NCBI GenBank assembly: GCA_910586715.1
Contig: CAJUJG010000052.1
Span: forward strand, 1 to 25,803
Reading direction: 5' to 3'
Source of the DNA: an uncultured Lachnospiraceae bacterium
Lineage (GTDB): Bacteria; Bacillota; Clostridia; Lachnospirales; Lachnospiraceae
DNA: 25,803 nt
Shown: positions 14,244 to 22,921 of the stretch, piece by piece
Layout of the letters: each line of letters opens with the position of its first letter
Numbering within the stretch: the stretch's first letter is position 1
The notes under the pieces: generated by a model
What the model saw: only the letters and a program-made list of their open reading frames with translations
Databases searched by the model: none
Told to the model about the DNA's origin: nothing
Position numbers and translations under genes: made by a program

Positions 14244-15242
14244 ATGGCTGCCAGAGTCATTGAAACAAAGCTTTTAGAGGAGGACGTTAAGCTGGAAGGA
14301 AGCCTGCGTCCGCAGAGCCTGAAAGATTATATCGGGCAACAGAAAATCAAGGAAATTTTAAGTATTTACATACAGGCCGCAAAGCAGCGTAAGGACTGTT
14401 TGGACCACGTGCTGTTTTACGGTCCGCCTGGGCTTGGAAAAACAACGCTTTCCGGTATCATTGCAAATGAAATGGGTGTTGGCATGAAGGTGACAAGCGG
14501 ACCTGCGATTGAAAAGCCGGGAGAAATGGCAGCGATTTTAAACGGACTGCAGGAGGGGGATATTTTGTTTATCGACGAAATCCACCGCTTAAACCGTCAG
14601 GTGGAGGAGGTGCTCTATCCCGCGATGGAGGATTTTGCGATAGATATTATGATTGGAAAGGGTGCGACGGCGCGCTCGGTCCGGTTGGACTTACCGAACT
14701 TTACCTTGATTGGCGCGACGACAAGGGCAGGTCTTCTGACGGCGCCGCTGCGGGACCGTTTCGGTGTAATCCAGCATCTTGAGTTTTATTCCGTAGAGGA
14801 GTTAAAGCTGATTATCCAGCATTCCGCGCGTATTTTGCAGGTGCAGATTGACGAGCAGGGCGCGATAGAGCTTGCAAGGCGAAGCCGCGGTACGCCAAGG
14901 CTTGCAAACCGCATGTTAAAACGTGTGCGCGATTTTGCCCAGGTGAAATATGACGGCATTATTACGCTTGAGGCGGCGAATACGGCGCTTGACCTGCTTG
15001 ACGTGGACAAGCTTGGACTGGACCAGACTGACCGGGAGATTTTGATGACCATGATTGAAAAGTTTGGCGGAAAGCCTGTGGGGCTTGATACCTTATCCGC
15101 GGCAATCGGCGAGGACAGCGGTACGATTGAGGACGTGTATGAGCCGTACCTGATTAAAAACGGGCTAATCATACGCACGCCGCGTGGCCGGATTGTGACA
15201 GAGCTTGCCTACAATCATTTGGGGATTGAAATGCAGGACTAA
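14244..15242 (+). CDS. ruvB: Holliday junction branch migration ATPase RuvB
   Basis: A 332-residue AAA+ motor that drives branch migration of Holliday junctions with RuvA. Walker A is G-P-P-G-L-G-K-T-T (60-68), Walker B I-D-E-I-H-R-L (110-116), sensor 1 near G-A-T-T-R-A-G (157-163), and the C-terminal winged helix ends in T-P-R-G-R-I-V-T-E. AGGGGGA (14232-14238) precedes ATG 14244 and overlaps the ruvA stop region, so the two are one operon. As is common in Clostridia, ruvC is not adjacent. Confidence 0.98.
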   Translation: MAARVIETKLLEEDVKLEGSLRPQSLKDYIGQQKIKEILSIYIQAAKQRKDCLDHVLFYGPPGLGKTTLSGIIANEMGVGMKVTSGPAIEKPGEMAAILNGLQEGDILFIDEIHRLNRQVEEVLYPAMEDFAIDIMIGKGATARSVRLDLPNFTLIGATTRAGLLTAPLRDRFGVIQHLEFYSVEELKLIIQHSARILQVQIDEQGAIELARRSRGTPRLANRMLKRVRDFAQVKYDGIITLEAANTALDLLDVDKLGLDQTDREILMTMIEKFGGKPVGLDTLSAAIGEDSGTIEDVYEPYLIKNGLIIRTPRGRIVTELAYNHLGIEMQD

Positions 15243-15271
15243 ATTGTGCTGATACCCAAATTCTCAGGTTG

Positions 15272-15302
15272 TTGACAGCAGGGGGATAATGTGATATATA
15301 AT
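15272..15302 (+). promoter_or_regulatory. Promoter of the zapA operon
   Basis: Perfect TTGACA (15272-15277) followed by TATATA (15295-15300, 17-base spacer), overlapping TATAAT (15297-15302, 19-base spacer). No terminator was found between ruvB and this site, so some readthrough from ruvAB is possible. Confidence 0.65.
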
Positions 15303-15369
15303 GTTAATGATTATGTCAATCGTTAAACAAATGAATTTTATGAACATACAAGAATAAAAGGGGGCAAAA

Positions 15370-15780
15370 ATGATGGCTGCCAAAACAGACACAGAAGTAA
15401 TTATCGGAGGAAAGGTACTGACGCTGAGCGGAAACGAGAGTGCGGAGTATTTACAAAAGGTTGCCGCTTACATAAACAATAAACTCAATGAGTATAATAA
15501 GATGGACAGCTTTAAACATCAGCCTGTCGATACACAGCAAATGCTGATGCTTTTAAATATTGCCGACGATTATTTCAAGGCAAAAAAACAACAGGAGCTT
15601 CGCGAGCAGGAGCTTCGGGCAAAAGAGAACGAGTTGTATGACCTAAAGCATGAGCTGATTGCTACACAGATGAAGCTTGACAACACAGTAAAATCCCTGC
15701 AGGAAGCACAGAGTGAGCTGAATGAAAACTCCAAACAGATTGTGCGTCTTGAGACGGAGCTGAAGGAGAGTAAGAAATAA
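15370..15780 (+). CDS. zapA: Cell division protein ZapA
   Basis: A 136-residue ZapA-type protein that bundles FtsZ filaments at the division ring. The N-terminal ZapA domain (about 6-75) contains E-V-I-I-G-G-K-V-L-T-L-S-G and Y-L-Q-K-V-A-A-Y-I-N-N-K-L; the rest (about 75-136) is a long charged coiled coil. Two ATGs in a row (15370, 15373) follow AAGGGGG; the second has slightly better spacing. The following U32 gene begins 8 bases after the stop, so it heads a three-gene operon with a wall-synthesis fusion gene. Confidence 0.88.
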   Translation: MMAAKTDTEVIIGGKVLTLSGNESAEYLQKVAAYINNKLNEYNKMDSFKHQPVDTQQMLMLLNIADDYFKAKKQQELREQELRAKENELYDLKHELIATQMKLDNTVKSLQEAQSELNENSKQIVRLETELKESKK

Positions 15781-15788
15781 AGGCGAAT

Positions 15789-17945
15789 ATGAAAAAGCAA
15801 ACAGTAGAGCTTTTGGCGCCCGCGGGAGACTATGCATGCTTTATGGCAGCTATCAATGCAGGCGCCGATGCAGTATATTTGGGCGGCACAAAATTTGGCG
15901 CGCGGGCGTATGCAAATAATTTTTCCCAAGATGAGATTGTTGAAGCGCTTCGTGTGGCGCATCTGTTCCATAAGAAGATATATTTGACAGTCAATACGCT
16001 TGTCAAAGAAAGCGAAATGCCGGAGCTTGTGCCGTATATAGCGCCGTTGTATGAGGCAGGACTCGACGGTGTGATTGTTCAGGATATTGGAGTGTTAACG
16101 GTACTGCGCGAGCATTTTCCCACACTTTCGCTGCACGCGAGTACGCAGATGACGGTTACAGGGGTGTACGGCGCCCAATTTGTCAAATCACTTGGCGTAT
16201 CCCGCATCGTTCCGGCAAGAGAGCTTTCCCTTGACGAAATCAGGGACATTAAGGAGCAGACAGGGCTTGAAGTGGAGTGTTTTATACACGGGGCGATGTG
16301 CTATGCTTATTCGGGGCAATGTCTGTTCAGCTCTATATTGGGCGGCAGGAGCGGAAACAGAGGACGGTGCGCGGGACCGTGCAGGCTTCCGTATACAGAT
16401 GAAAATGGAAAGCAGCTGTATCCGCTGAGCCTGAAGGATATGTATACACTTCCCATGATACCGAAGCTGATTGAGGCGGGCATCGACTCCTTTAAGATAG
16501 AAGGACGCATGAAAAAACCGGAATATGTTGCAGGCGTAACTGCCGTTTATCGCAAGTATATTGACCAGTATCTGTCTGCGCCGGATCGGAAACTCCAAAT
16601 TGCAAAAGAAGATGAACTGCTGTTAAGGGGACTTTATATTCGGTCGGATCTTTGTCACGGATATTATGAAACACATAACAGCAAGAAAATGATTACCATA
16701 AAAGAACCTGGATATGGCGGTTCACAGCCTGAAATCCTGGAACAGGTCAAAAAGAAGTATGTTGAAAAAAAACCGATTATTCCGGTTAAAGGAAAGGCAT
16801 TGATTTATAGCGGAAAACCTGCGATATTAACGCTTTATACGGATACCTTGTCTGTGACCGTGGAAGGAGGCGCGGCAGGAGAAGCAATCAACAGACCGCT
16901 TACAAAGGACGAGATTTCGGACAGGCTGTCAAGGCTTGGGGATACCTTTTTTGCATTGGATTCGTTGGAAGTGGATACGGATAACTGCTCATTTATGACG
17001 GTGAAGGCTTTAAATACGCTGCGAAGGAATGCGTGCCTGGCGTTGGAACATGCCATATTGGGTGAAAAGCCAAAAACGCATATTTTGGATCAAAGCGTAA
17101 AAACAGACAGACAAACTGATTATCCAAAGAATAATCTGCTTGCAGCGTTCGTATCAACAAGAGAACAGCTTTCGGAAGTGCTTTTGTTTGACAGCGTTTC
17201 CATTGTTTATCTCGATTCAGATTTATTTTTGCGTGAGAAGAGTGCGATACTGGCTTTGATGCGAAAATATAAAAAGCAATATTTTTTGGCGCTTCCGCCT
17301 ATATTGCGGAAACGTTCATACCTGTATTTAGAACAATATCAGATTTTGATGGAAAGCTGTCTGTTTTCCGGCGTGCTTGTACGTAATTTTGAATCAGTTC
17401 AATGGCTTAAAACTATTGACTATAGTGGTCAAATCATATCGGATTACACAATCTATGCGTGGAACAATGTGTCATTGAAGCTTTGTGCTGAGTGGTTTGA
17501 CAGGGTAACGCTCCCGCTGGAACTGAACAGAAAAGAATTGTTGACTATTTCGAACAATGCGTGGTCAGAGCTTTTATTATACGGGAGAATCCCGTTAATG
17601 TACTCGGCAAACTGTTTACAAAAAACTTTAAAAACATGTATGAATAAGACGGATGGGCAGACAGTATACCATCTTACCGATCGGTACCAAAATATCTTTC
17701 CGGTAGTGTCAGACTGTCTGCACTGCTATAACATTCTTTATAATACCGTGCCGATTTCTCTGCATGGGCAGTTGGAAAATATACAAAAGACGGGATACGG
17801 CGTGCTGCGGCTTGATTTTTCATTGGAAGACGGCAGGCAGACAAGAGAGGTTTTGGCTTTTTATGATAAAAAATTGCAGGGAGCTGCGGTTGATTTTACA
17901 TGGAAGGGCTTTACAAACGGACACTATAAACGTGGAGTAGAATAA
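15789..17945 (+). CDS. U32 family protein, RlhA-like (23S rRNA hydroxylation type)
   Basis: A 718-residue peptidase U32 family protein. The N-terminal TIM-barrel-like part opens E-L-L-A-P-A-G-D, with Y-L-G-G and V-Q-D-I-G motifs. The signature with four conserved cysteines at about 171, 178, 194 and 198 (H-G-A-M-C through N-R-G-R-C-A-G-P-C-R) is the 4Fe-4S site of RlhA-type proteins; Cys164 is an extra. The long C-terminal half corresponds to the DUF3656/collagenase-like extension. In E. coli RlhA hydroxylates 23S rRNA C2501. I infer a similar RNA-modification role, not proteolysis. The start lies 8 bases after zapA with a weak AAAGG site. The next gene begins directly after its stop codon. 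Confidence 0.85.
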   Translation: MKKQTVELLAPAGDYACFMAAINAGADAVYLGGTKFGARAYANNFSQDEIVEALRVAHLFHKKIYLTVNTLVKESEMPELVPYIAPLYEAGLDGVIVQDIGVLTVLREHFPTLSLHASTQMTVTGVYGAQFVKSLGVSRIVPARELSLDEIRDIKEQTGLEVECFIHGAMCYAYSGQCLFSSILGGRSGNRGRCAGPCRLPYTDENGKQLYPLSLKDMYTLPMIPKLIEAGIDSFKIEGRMKKPEYVAGVTAVYRKYIDQYLSAPDRKLQIAKEDELLLRGLYIRSDLCHGYYETHNSKKMITIKEPGYGGSQPEILEQVKKKYVEKKPIIPVKGKALIYSGKPAILTLYTDTLSVTVEGGAAGEAINRPLTKDEISDRLSRLGDTFFALDSLEVDTDNCSFMTVKALNTLRRNACLALEHAILGEKPKTHILDQSVKTDRQTDYPKNNLLAAFVSTREQLSEVLLFDSVSIVYLDSDLFLREKSAILALMRKYKKQYFLALPPILRKRSYLYLEQYQILMESCLFSGVLVRNFESVQWLKTIDYSGQIISDYTIYAWNNVSLKLCAEWFDRVTLPLELNRKELLTISNNAWSELLLYGRIPLMYSANCLQKTLKTCMNKTDGQTVYHLTDRYQNIFPVVSDCLHCYNILYNTVPISLHGQLENIQKTGYGVLRLDFSLEDGRQTREVLAFYDKKLQGAAVDFTWKGFTNGHYKRGVE

Positions 17946-20699
17946 ATGTTAAAGGCAATTATAGAATTATCAAAATATATATTAGTCATTAACCTGTTTT
18001 TGTATACAGTGACAAGCTATATTGCCCTGCGGTGGGATGACGTGGAGCGCAAAGGATTTTTATTTGTGCTTCAGTATGTTATGATTTTTGTAAATCATAT
18101 GACGGGCAGCCTTGTTCTGCTTTCGTCAAGACAGGATTTCACGTATCTGTTTTTTCCTGTGTTTCAAATGCTTGCGGTGTTTGCATATCTTGTGCTGATG
18201 CGGGCAATTTACCCGAAATCAAATCGTATGATTTTAAATCATATTGCATTGCTTTTGTCAGTCGGTTTTGTGATTTTGACAAGACTTTCCCTAACAAGGT
18301 CCATGCGCCAGTTTATGATTGTGGCAGTTTCGTTACTCATTGGACTGATTGTACCGTCATTAATGAAGCACTTTGCGCTGATGAAACGATGTGCCTTTGT
18401 TTTTGCGGCTGTAGGAATTGCTGTTTTGGGTATGGTACTCATACGGGGCAGTTTGGTCAACGGTTCCCGGCTCTCTTTTTCTGTATTCGGACTGCGGTTT
18501 CAGCCTTCGGAGTTTATCAAAATCATTTATGTGATTTTTATTGCGTGTCTTCTTGCAGGGGCAAAGCGGTTTTCCCGTATTTTGTTATCGGCAGTGCTTG
18601 CCGCAACGCATGTACTCATTCTTGCGGCATCAAAGGATTTGGGAAGTGCGCTGATTTATTTTACTACGTATGTGGTAATGCTGTTTGTCGCAACAAGAAA
18701 GGTGCGTTACATGGCTGCGGGGCTTGTTGGCGCAGCGGCAGCTTCTTATGTGTCCTATTTTTTGTTTGCCCATGTGCGTGTGCGTGTGGAGGCATGGCTT
18801 GACCCGTGGAATGATATTAATGCGACGGGGTACCAGATTGCACAGTCGCTTTTCGGTATCGGAACGGGCGGCTGGTTTGGAATGGGAATTGATGCCGGAA
18901 GTCCTGCTTCCATTCCTTATGTGGAGCAGGATTTTATCTTTTCCGCAGTGTGCGAAGAATTCGGCGTGCTCTTTGGCATCTGTCTGATTGCAATTTGCGT
19001 CAATCTGTTTTTGGAGATTGTACGTGTGTCGCATTCCTGCCTGGAGCCGTTTGTGAAGTATGCGGTTTATGGACTAGGTATCATTTATATTTCTCAGCTT
19101 TTTCTGACAATCGGCGGAAACACGAAATTTATTCCCCTTACGGGTGTGACGCTTCCTTTGATCAGCTACGGCGGCAGCTCGGTGCTTGCTTCTGTGATAA
19201 TGCTTTCCGTGATTCAGGGATTTTATATTAACCATGACTTGCTGCTAGCGTATGAAGGTACAAATGCAGCGGAGGACGAAGATGCGTTTGTTCCCTATAT
19301 TCCAAAGCGTTATATGAATGCTGCGGCAGGCGTTTTTGCTGCGCTTTTTGCGGGAATCTGTATTTATTTGGGGCATTTCGTATATTTTGACAGTACAAAA
19401 GTAATCAACAATTCTTTCAATGCTAAACGGCAGGAAATTCTTGCGTCAAAAACCATACGTGGTGATATTTTATCAGCGGACGGACAGGTGCTTGCAACAA
19501 CGCTTGCGGATAGCGACGAGCGGTATTATCCGTACTCCAAGCTGTTTGCCCATGCAATTGGTTATGCGTCGAACGGCAGGATGGGGGTTGAGCAGAGTGC
19601 CAATATTTATCTTGTATCATCAAACGTGTCATTAAACAGTAAACTTTCGGACGATTTGGCGGATACAAAGCATATGGGAAATACGGTTGTCACAACGCTT
19701 GACGCAAGACTGCAGAAGCTTGCGTATGATGCGCTTGGCTTATATGAGGGCGCCGTAATTATTACGGAACCTGAAACGGGTAAAATCCTTGCGATGGTGT
19801 CAAAGCCTGATTTTGACCCGAATACTATTGATGTGATATGGGATGAGCTGCTTGCAGACGAAGAGAGCTCCGTTCTTGTAAACAGGGCAACACAGGGATT
19901 GTATCCGCCTGGCTCTACGTTTAAAATCTTCACTGCGCTTGCGTATATCCGCGAGCATCCTGTTGATCATGCAAATTATGATTTTGATTGCAACAGCCAA
20001 TTTAAAAGCGGAGACAGCGTGATTAACTGTTTTCATGGAACACGGCATGGAACGGTTGACTTTACGCGTTCCTTTGCGAAATCATGCAATGCTTCTTTTG
20101 CAAATATTGGAGTTTCGTTAAATAGATCACAATTTAAAAAGATGTTAGATACGTTTTACTTTAATCAGAAGCTTCCTGTTGATTTTTTGTCCAATCAGAG
20201 CAGCATTTCGGAGCAGTTAGAGACCAATGATAATGATATGATACAGACGGTAATCGGGCAGGGACAGACGCAGATGACGCCGCTTCATTTGGCAATGGTA
20301 ACGGCAATGATTGCAAACGGCGGGAAAATGATGCAGCCGTATTTGATTGATTATGTGGAAAATGCAGATAAAGGTATTGTGGATTCGTTTGTGCCGCACT
20401 CGTTGGGGCAGCTTATCAGCGCGGAGGAAGCGGAAAATTTAAAGAGTCTGATGCGTGCAGTCGTGACGGATGGAACGGGCAGCCGCCTGATAAGTGAAAA
20501 TTATAGTGCGGCAGGCAAGACGGGTTCTGCGGAGTATAATTCCAAATCAGACTCCCATGCGTGGTTCACCGGTTTTACCTATGACACGGACAAACCGCTG
20601 CAAATAACAGTTATTATGGAGGGCGCTGGCTCCGGTGGCGAATATGCTGTTCCGGTGGCAAGACGGATTTTGGATGGATATTATGAAGAGTTTGAATAA
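17946..20699 (+). CDS. SEDS glycosyltransferase / class B penicillin-binding protein fusion
   Basis: A 917-residue fusion. Residues 1-430 are an FtsW/RodA/SpoVE (SEDS) peptidoglycan polymerase with about ten membrane helices, the G-Y-Q-I-A-Q-S and G-T-G-G-W-F-G-M-G loops, the conserved catalytic-type Asp329 in E-Q-D-F-I-F and L-P-L-I-S-Y-G-G (403-410). After a short linker and a membrane helix (about 456-480) comes a class B transpeptidase: R-G-D-I-L near 505, S-T-F-K with nucleophile Ser657 and Lys660, S-C-N (713-715) and K-T-G (858-860). All catalytic motifs are intact. The pedestal region is short, as in the PbpA type. One polypeptide would therefore polymerise and crosslink glycan. No frameshift or internal stop; the junction is continuous. 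The gene starts immediately after the U32 stop, so it is cotranscribed with zapA. Confidence 0.93.
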   Translation: MLKAIIELSKYILVINLFLYTVTSYIALRWDDVERKGFLFVLQYVMIFVNHMTGSLVLLSSRQDFTYLFFPVFQMLAVFAYLVLMRAIYPKSNRMILNHIALLLSVGFVILTRLSLTRSMRQFMIVAVSLLIGLIVPSLMKHFALMKRCAFVFAAVGIAVLGMVLIRGSLVNGSRLSFSVFGLRFQPSEFIKIIYVIFIACLLAGAKRFSRILLSAVLAATHVLILAASKDLGSALIYFTTYVVMLFVATRKVRYMAAGLVGAAAASYVSYFLFAHVRVRVEAWLDPWNDINATGYQIAQSLFGIGTGGWFGMGIDAGSPASIPYVEQDFIFSAVCEEFGVLFGICLIAICVNLFLEIVRVSHSCLEPFVKYAVYGLGIIYISQLFLTIGGNTKFIPLTGVTLPLISYGGSSVLASVIMLSVIQGFYINHDLLLAYEGTNAAEDEDAFVPYIPKRYMNAAAGVFAALFAGICIYLGHFVYFDSTKVINNSFNAKRQEILASKTIRGDILSADGQVLATTLADSDERYYPYSKLFAHAIGYASNGRMGVEQSANIYLVSSNVSLNSKLSDDLADTKHMGNTVVTTLDARLQKLAYDALGLYEGAVIITEPETGKILAMVSKPDFDPNTIDVIWDELLADEESSVLVNRATQGLYPPGSTFKIFTALAYIREHPVDHANYDFDCNSQFKSGDSVINCFHGTRHGTVDFTRSFAKSCNASFANIGVSLNRSQFKKMLDTFYFNQKLPVDFLSNQSSISEQLETNDNDMIQTVIGQGQTQMTPLHLAMVTAMIANGGKMMQPYLIDYVENADKGIVDSFVPHSLGQLISAEEAENLKSLMRAVVTDGTGSRLISENYSAAGKTGSAEYNSKSDSHAWFTGFTYDTDKPLQITVIMEGAGSGGEYAVPVARRILDGYYEEFE

Positions 20700-20732
20700 T
20701 TATGCAATCTGTCCTAGATAAGAAGTATTATG

Positions 20733-20761
20733 CATACAAAATGTACAATTATCTTTGTATG
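20733..20761 (+). other. Inverted repeat after the fusion gene
   Basis: CATACAAA (20733-20740) pairs with TTTGTATG (20754-20761) across a 13-base loop. It is AT-rich with a long loop and no T tract, so it is a weak terminator candidate at best. No other terminator was seen in 20700-20898. Confidence 0.3.
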
Positions 20762-20805
20762 ATGATATTGAAATAAAAAAGTGCATAAAAAATTTGAATA
20801 AAACT

Positions 20806-20834
20806 TTGTAATTTTTTGCGAAAGGGTGTATAGT
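20806..20834 (+). promoter_or_regulatory. Promoter of the CheX-like operon
   Basis: TTGTAA (20806-20811), 17-base spacer, TATAGT (20829-20834), about 65 bases before ATG 20899. Confidence 0.6.
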
Positions 20835-20898
20835 AATATTAGATGTATATTTGTGGAAAACAAATTGCAGAGTATGAAATAGAAGGGAGCCGTAAAAT

Positions 20899-21771
20899 AT
20901 GCTTAACCGCTTATTTGGAAACTACCTTGTTGAAAAGGGAATAATGACAGAAAATCAATTAAACACCCTGCTTCCCGTCAAAAAGGAATTTAAGGCAGGA
21001 TTGGAAGTCATTGCAGTTATCACAAAAGCAATGACACCTGCTGTCGTGCAAGAAATTTTAGCAAATATTGATAAAGAGATTGAGCATTTTGGCGAAGCAG
21101 CTGTTAATCAAGGATGTATTACAGATGATAAACTTGACGAACTGCTTGCATATCAGTCAAATAACTTTATGAAATTTGTTCAATTGCTTGTAGATCAAGG
21201 GTATATATCATACGATAATATCAATCATGAAATGGATCATTTCCAACAGAAAAAGGAGTTAAATGATATTCAGATCAGCGCGCTTATACATGATGATTTG
21301 GATCAGTGCATTAATATATTTGTACCATTGAAGTCTCCCCGGCTTAAGGAGCTTACAAAAACATTGGTACAGACGCTGCGTCGGATTATCGACAGGGATG
21401 TTTATCTTGAAAAGGCATATACTGCACGTTCCATTCAGTTGGATAAGTACGCATGTCAAATGATTATTGGGGACATGCATGTAAAATTTTACATAAGCGC
21501 CCCTGACGAAGGGCTGCTTGCTATAGCCAATCACTTTACGGGAGATACCTATGCCACTGTCACGGAAGATGCCCTTGACAGTGTAGGAGAGTTTATCAAT
21601 TGTGTCAGCGGTCTTTTTGCCACAAATATGAGCTATGAAAACATATCTGTGGATATGAATTCTCCTGAGTACGCTATGGAGGGACCTTTTATCAGCAATG
21701 AAACGCTTTATGTGATTCCGATTCATGCAAACGGATATAGTCTTAGGGCGGTTTTTGAAGTATATCAATAG
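20899..21771 (+). CDS. MshEN-like repeat protein with C-terminal CheX-like phosphatase domain
   Basis: A 290-residue soluble protein. The N-terminal 115 residues contain three short modules of the form L-(V)-x-x-G-x-I-(T/S)-x-x-x-L at about 9-24, 67-84 and 97-112, resembling the MshEN/GspE N-terminal fold, which in other proteins can bind cyclic di-GMP. Residues about 140-290 resemble CheX/CheC: D-S-V-G-E-F-I-N places the E-x-x-N phosphatase pair at Glu231 and Asn234. GAAGGGAG precedes ATG 20899. A CheY-type receiver gene follows 41 bases later, so the natural reading is dephosphorylation of that receiver. The domain calls are from motif and context and should be treated as probable. Confidence 0.65.
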   Translation: MLNRLFGNYLVEKGIMTENQLNTLLPVKKEFKAGLEVIAVITKAMTPAVVQEILANIDKEIEHFGEAAVNQGCITDDKLDELLAYQSNNFMKFVQLLVDQGYISYDNINHEMDHFQQKKELNDIQISALIHDDLDQCINIFVPLKSPRLKELTKTLVQTLRRIIDRDVYLEKAYTARSIQLDKYACQMIIGDMHVKFYISAPDEGLLAIANHFTGDTYATVTEDALDSVGEFINCVSGLFATNMSYENISVDMNSPEYAMEGPFISNETLYVIPIHANGYSLRAVFEVYQ

Positions 21772-21812
21772 ATCTATAAAGAGCGGATTATTTAGTATAA
21801 GGAGAATGAAAT

Positions 21813-22169
21813 ATGAGCACAGTTATGATAATTGATGATTCCAAAACTTCCAGGTCAATGCTGAAAAATATTTTGACGGAAAACGGCTACGAAGTAATTG
21901 CAGAAGCAGAAGACGGACAGGATGGCTATAATAAATACTGCGAAATGCATCCTGATTTTGTGACATTGGATATTACAATGCCTGTTATGGATGGGATTGA
22001 AACGCTTGTTAAAATAAAAGAATATGATCCCGGCGCAAAGGTCATAATGGTAACAGCAGCAGGTCAAAAAGGAAAAATGCTTGATGCAATTAAGCTTGGC
22101 GCATCAGAGTTCGTTACAAAGCCTTTTGAAACGGATCAGATTATCAGTATTATGGAAAGCATTCGATAG
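21813..22169 (+). CDS. CheY-type single-domain response regulator
   Basis: A 118-residue stand-alone receiver domain. The acidic pair is Asp8-Asp9, the phosphorylation site Asp53 (in T-L-D-I-T-M-P), the switch Thr81 (V-T-A-A) and the conserved Lys103 (T-K-P-F). There is no output domain, so it must act by binding a partner. The upstream gene encodes a CheX-like phosphatase, making a likely pair. No histidine kinase, CheA, methyl-accepting or flagellar gene is in the window. A clear AAGGAG site precedes ATG 21813. Confidence 0.93.
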   Translation: MSTVMIIDDSKTSRSMLKNILTENGYEVIAEAEDGQDGYNKYCEMHPDFVTLDITMPVMDGIETLVKIKEYDPGAKVIMVTAAGQKGKMLDAIKLGASEFVTKPFETDQIISIMESIR

Positions 22170-22196
22170 CTCATACACCATTTAGGAGGAAACGCC

Positions 22197-22643
22197 ATGA
22201 TTGAGGCTATTAGTTGTGGAGGCGTGGTTATATTCAGAGGGAAAATACTCCTTTTGTATAAGAACTTTAAGAATCGGTATGAGGGCTGGGTTCTTCCGAA
22301 AGGAACCGTGGAAAGCGGGGAAAAACATGTAGAGACTGCACTGAGGGAGGTTTTTGAAGAAACAGGAGTCAAGGCATCTGTGATGAAATATATCGGTAAA
22401 AGTGAATATTCCTTTAATGTACCGCAGGATACCGTTGAGAAGGAGGTTCACTGGTATCTGATGATGGCAGATAATTACTACTCGAAACCCCAACGCGAAG
22501 AATATTTTGTTGACTCAGGCTATTATAAATACCATGAAGCCTATCACTTGCTTAAATTTTCTAATGAGAAGCAGATTCTTGAACAGGCATATCAGGAATA
22601 TTTGAATCTTAGGAAAAATAAACAGTGGATAAAGCCGCGATAA
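22197..22643 (+). CDS. Nudix hydrolase
   Basis: A 148-residue Nudix-fold pyrophosphohydrolase. The Nudix box spans Gly36 to Val58: G-T-V-E-S-G-E, seven residues, then R-E-V-F-E-E-T-G-V, with the metal-binding glutamates present. The start I-S-C-G-G-V-V-I-F and W-V-L-P-K-G are like diadenosine polyphosphate hydrolases and related housecleaning enzymes; the substrate is not determinable. GGAGGAA precedes ATG 22197. It lies 27 bases after the receiver gene and ends the operon at a strong terminator. Confidence 0.9.
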   Translation: MIEAISCGGVVIFRGKILLLYKNFKNRYEGWVLPKGTVESGEKHVETALREVFEETGVKASVMKYIGKSEYSFNVPQDTVEKEVHWYLMMADNYYSKPQREEYFVDSGYYKYHEAYHLLKFSNEKQILEQAYQEYLNLRKNKQWIKPR

Positions 22644-22666
22644 TGTGGAAAATAACACTCGTTACG

Positions 22667-22691
22667 AAAGAAGGTCTTGTGACCTTCTTTT
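22667..22691 (+). terminator. Terminator after the Nudix gene
   Basis: AAAGAAGGTC (22667-22676), loop TTGT, GACCTTCTTT (22681-22690), then T: a 10-bp perfect stem with A and T edges. Confidence 0.9.
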
Positions 22692-22695
22692 CAGT

Positions 22696-22724
22696 TTGTA
22701 AAAATTGGAAGTGTATGATATAAT
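22696..22724 (+). promoter_or_regulatory. Promoter-like site entering the repeat array
   Basis: TTGTAA (22696-22701), 17-base spacer, perfect TATAAT (22719-22724). The TATAAT belongs to the first 79-bp repeat unit, while the -35 lies in unique sequence before it. Confidence 0.5.
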
Positions 22725-22883
22725 GAGCGCAAGAAAGCAAAGTGGGCTTGTACATTTTGCGAACGGCGAATGTTGATCATAAATCGAAGATTTATGATAT
22801 AATGAGCGCAAGAAAGCAAAGTGGGCTTGTACACTTTGCGAACGGCGAATGTTGATCATAAATTTTCAATTTATGATATAATG
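22714..22883. repeat. Tandem 79-bp structured repeats (two full units and a start of a third)
   Basis: Units are 22714-22792 and 22793-22871, both starting TATGATATAATG; a third start occurs at 22872-22883 and then diverges. The two full units differ only at one base (T/C) and in a 5-base hairpin loop (CGAAG versus TTTCA). Each contains stem A, GCAAAGTG with CACTTTGC (22816-22823 with 22832-22839 in unit 2), where the single T/C change replaces a G-C pair by G-U. Each ends in stem B, ATCATAAAT with ATTTATGAT, whose right arm runs straight into a TATAAT box of the next unit. It is non-coding. I recall similar sequence being common in Lachnospiraceae intergenic regions. Confidence 0.85.
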
Positions 22884-22898
22884 TCGACAGACATTATA
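22877..22898. repeat. Inverted repeat at the third unit
   Basis: TATAATGTC (22877-22885), loop GACA, GACATTATA (22890-22898): a 9-bp perfect stem at the point where the third unit departs from the 79-bp repeat. A small GCCC/GGGC hairpin follows at 22902-22913. Confidence 0.6.
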
Positions 22899-22921
22899 CA
22901 CGCCCGAATGGGCATAAACTT

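Noticed and set aside
22722..22775. A 17-codon frame beginning ATG-AGC-GCA in both 79-bp repeat units, with only a synonymous difference.
   Set aside because: The ATG overlaps the TATAAT box, there is no ribosome binding site, and the single difference is better explained by the stem A pairing. One silent change is not evidence of coding.
22662..22859. A 65-residue minus-strand frame across the repeat array.
   Set aside because: It is read through repeats and the terminator stem, with no ribosome binding site; such frames are typical spurious calls in repeats.
22714..22883. A CRISPR array.
   Set aside because: The units are 79 bp, directly adjacent without variable spacers, and only two are complete; no cas genes are present.
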